DNA of 6,846 bases, taken from UBA9676 sp036522155 (GTDB taxonomy: Bacteria > Actinomycetota > Actinomycetes > Streptosporangiales > Streptosporangiaceae). Positions 5,352 through 6,846 of the stretch are shown piece after piece. How positions within the stretch are numbered: the stretch's first letter is position 1; each line of letters begins with the position of its first letter. The translations under genes and the position numbers were made by a program. The stretch covers positions 1 through 6,846 of the forward strand of contig DATDGI010000133.1 in the NCBI GenBank assembly GCA_036522155.1, read 5' to 3'. The notes beneath the pieces were generated by a model, which worked only from the letters and a program-made list of their open reading frames with translations, was not told the DNA's origin and searched no databases.

Positions 5352-6846
5352 ATGTTGCATACCGAGGTTGTCCTCGCCGGCCGCTTCCGGCTGGAGCGCA
5401 GGATCGGCTCTGGCGGGGTGGGCGAAGTCTGGCGGGCTGTGGATCTCAACGCGGGCGTGCCCGTCGCCGTCAAGGTGCTGAGGTCGGATTTCGACTGGCC
5501 ACCGGAGACCCTGACCCGGTTCCGGGCCGAGGCCCGGCATGCGAGTTCGGTATCCCATCCCGGCATCGCCCGGGTCTATCACTACGACGACGGTGATCCG
5601 CCGGTCCCGCCGTATCTGGTGATGGAACTGGTGATGGGCCCGTCGCTGGCCCGGGTGCTGGCCAACGGCCCGCTGGAGCCCGTGCGCGCCATGGATGTGA
5701 TCAGCCAGGCCGCCGCGGCGCTGAGCGCTGCGAACGGGGCGGGCCTGGTGCACGGCGACATCAAGCCGTCCAACCTGATCCTGGCCCAGGGCGGCCAGGT
5801 GAAGATCACCGACTTCGGGATCGCCTCATCCGCGGGCAGCGCGGCCCTCGCCTACACCGGCGCGATGCTCGGCACGCCGGACTACATGGCCCCCGAGTGC
5901 GCTTCGGGCCTGCCTGCCAGCTGGGCCAGCGACCTGTACTCGCTGGGTGTGGTCGCGTACGAGTGCCTGGCCGGGCTGCCACCGTTCGACGGCCCGCCGC
6001 TGGATGTCGCGACCGCGCACCGGTACCACCCGATGCCGCCGCTGCCGGATTACGTGCCGGAAACGGTCGTCACCTTCGTGGCCAAACTCACCGCCAAGGA
6101 CCCTCGGGACCGGCCCACCAGTGCCGACCAGGCCAGTTGGTGGGCGCTGCAGCTCCGGGACAGCCTCGACCACCACCCGGGCATCCTGCCGCGCTCCTGG
6201 CAGGCGGGCGCGGGCGCGGCTGCGGGTGCCCGGGCTGCGGGCGCTGGCGTTCCCGACGGGCCCCCTCCCGGTCCCGGCCGGGGCTACGCGGAAGCCCCGG
6301 CGCGCCCGGTGCCGGGGCGTTACAACGGCGCCGGGCCGGTGTACCCGGCCCCGGCGGGCTACGCCGAGCCACCCGACAACGTCTTCCCGCCGCCGGTCAC
6401 CGACATGGGCCCAACCACGCTCGCACGCATCGAGCCTGCCGAGGTGACGGGCGTGGGACCGGTGCTGCCGATCGACGTGACTCGGACAGGTGGCGACCGG
6501 TTCGTGCCCTCCCCGCGGCTGCAGTACAGCCGTCCGCCCTACCCCCGGACCGACCGGCGGGCCGCGCTCTACCGCCGCCGCGCCCGGGCCCGCTCCCGCC
6601 TGGCCGTCCTACTGGCCAGCGCGGCCGCTATCGCGGCGGTCCTGATCGTCATGCTGATCATGGGTGCCTTCCGTGGCTCCTCGTCGCCTGGCAAGACCGG
6701 GGCTGCCGCCTCGCCCCGGCCCAGTACGCACGCTCCCGTGAAGCACTCTGTCCTGGTGTCGGCGGCCGTGCTGGTCGGCAAGCCCGCCAAGGCGGTGAGG
6801 AGCGAGTTGCGCAAGCTCGGCCTGAAGCCGCACCTTGTGCGCAAGG
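5352..6846 (+). CDS. Transmembrane Ser/Thr protein kinase, PknB type, with PASTA-like domain (3' end outside window)
   Basis: 498 complete residues are visible and there is no stop codon before the window ends. The kinase domain covers about residues 9-275. It has the glycine loop GSGGVGEVW (19-27), VAVK with ATP-binding Lys41, the helix-C Glu60, the catalytic loop HGDIKPSN (Asp136, Asn141), DFG (154-156), GTPDYMAPE ending at Glu182 and SDLYSLG (Asp194). All core catalytic residues are present, but HRD is replaced by HGD. Residues about 283-405 form a Pro/Gly/Ala/Tyr-rich linker, followed by a basic stretch (RRAALYRRRARARSR) and one transmembrane helix at about 417-438, so the kinase faces the cytoplasm. 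Outside, a Ser/Thr/Pro spacer leads at about 469 into a PASTA-like segment (VGKPAKAVRSELRKLGLKP). In this family PASTA repeats bind peptidoglycan fragments. ATG 5352 is chosen because it puts the glycine loop at the usual distance; in-frame TTG codons at 5322 and 5343 are poorer options. No clear ribosome binding site is seen. The gene is divergent from the SARP regulator, a possible substrate. Confidence 0.93.
   Translation, partial: MLHTEVVLAGRFRLERRIGSGGVGEVWRAVDLNAGVPVAVKVLRSDFDWPPETLTRFRAEARHASSVSHPGIARVYHYDDGDPPVPPYLVMELVMGPSLARVLANGPLEPVRAMDVISQAAAALSAANGAGLVHGDIKPSNLILAQGGQVKITDFGIASSAGSAALAYTGAMLGTPDYMAPECASGLPASWASDLYSLGVVAYECLAGLPPFDGPPLDVATAHRYHPMPPLPDYVPETVVTFVAKLTAKDPRDRPTSADQASWWALQLRDSLDHHPGILPRSWQAGAGAAAGARAAGAGVPDGPPPGPGRGYAEAPARPVPGRYNGAGPVYPAPAGYAEPPDNVFPPPVTDMGPTTLARIEPAEVTGVGPVLPIDVTRTGGDRFVPSPRLQYSRPPYPRTDRRAALYRRRARARSRLAVLLASAAAIAAVLIVMLIMGAFRGSSSPGKTGAAASPRPSTHAPVKHSVLVSAAVLVGKPAKAVRSELRKLGLKPHLVRK
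6204..6248 (+). repeat. Low-complexity Ala/Gly coding tract in the kinase juxtamembrane linker
   Basis: Codons for alternating Ala and Gly, with a single Arg, encode residues 285-299 directly after the kinase domain. The GCG/GGC runs make short imperfect tandem repeats at DNA level that could vary in length by slippage. A Pro/Tyr-rich stretch with two copies of GYAE follows. This is a flexible tether, not a separate domain. Confidence 0.6.

Noticed and set aside
5013..5753. 246-codon - strand frame across the intergenic region and the start of the kinase gene
   Set aside because: It is antisense to the intact kinase catalytic domain, has no recognisable domain, and would overlap the regulator's start.
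1726..6846. Possible TTA (bldA-dependent) codons in the regulator or kinase
   Set aside because: The TAA triplets seen on the + strand inside the regulator gene (near 2381 and 4730) are out of its frame, and no TTA codon appears in the kinase reading, so control by the rare leucine tRNA is not supported.
1..6846. tRNA or rRNA genes, CRISPR arrays, insertion sequences
   Set aside because: No cloverleaf-like segments, regularly spaced repeats, transposase motifs or terminal inverted repeats were seen, and coding sequence fills nearly all of the window.

Overview
The window is GC-rich throughout, with G or C at most third codon positions, weak or absent Shine-Dalgarno sequences and GTG start use. 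This points to a high-GC actinobacterium (Streptomyces, Streptosporangiales or Frankia-like); the genus cannot be fixed from the sequence. It holds three genes, two of them cut by the window edges, and is otherwise almost fully coding.

Layout. (1) Bases 1-1692, + strand: the 3' part of a fusion gene. It encodes the C-terminal half of an alpha/beta hydrolase joined in one reading frame, through a Pro/Arg/Ala-rich linker, to a complete MurG/UGT-like (GT-B) glycosyltransferase. (2) Bases 1693-1725: a 33-bp convergent gap holding a hairpin that probably ends both transcripts. (3) Bases 1726-5088, - strand: a complete 1120-residue regulator with a SARP-type winged helix, a BTAD domain, an AAA/STAND-type ATPase module and a long helical (TPR-like) C-terminal half. 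(4) Bases 5089-5351: a 263-bp divergent control region. It has a 22-bp near-perfect palindrome and a 9-bp direct repeat beside the regulator start, a second imperfect palindrome in the middle, and a -10-like box next to the kinase start. (5) Bases 5352-6846 (runs off the end), + strand: a membrane-anchored Ser/Thr protein kinase of PknB type with one transmembrane helix and the start of an extracytoplasmic PASTA-like domain. The kinase has no stop codon inside the window.

How they may work together. The divergent pair of a SARP/ATPase regulator and a transmembrane Ser/Thr kinase resembles in concept the known kinase-SARP pairs AfsK-AfsR (Streptomyces) and PknH-EmbR (Mycobacterium). In those pairs the kinase phosphorylates the regulator. 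A signalling unit of that kind is an inference here, supported only by adjacency and domain content. The hydrolase-glycosyltransferase is convergent with the regulator, so it is not in its operon, and any regulatory link to it is speculative. Both divergent genes lack a convincing ribosome binding site and have -10-like boxes close to their start codons, which suggests leaderless mRNAs.
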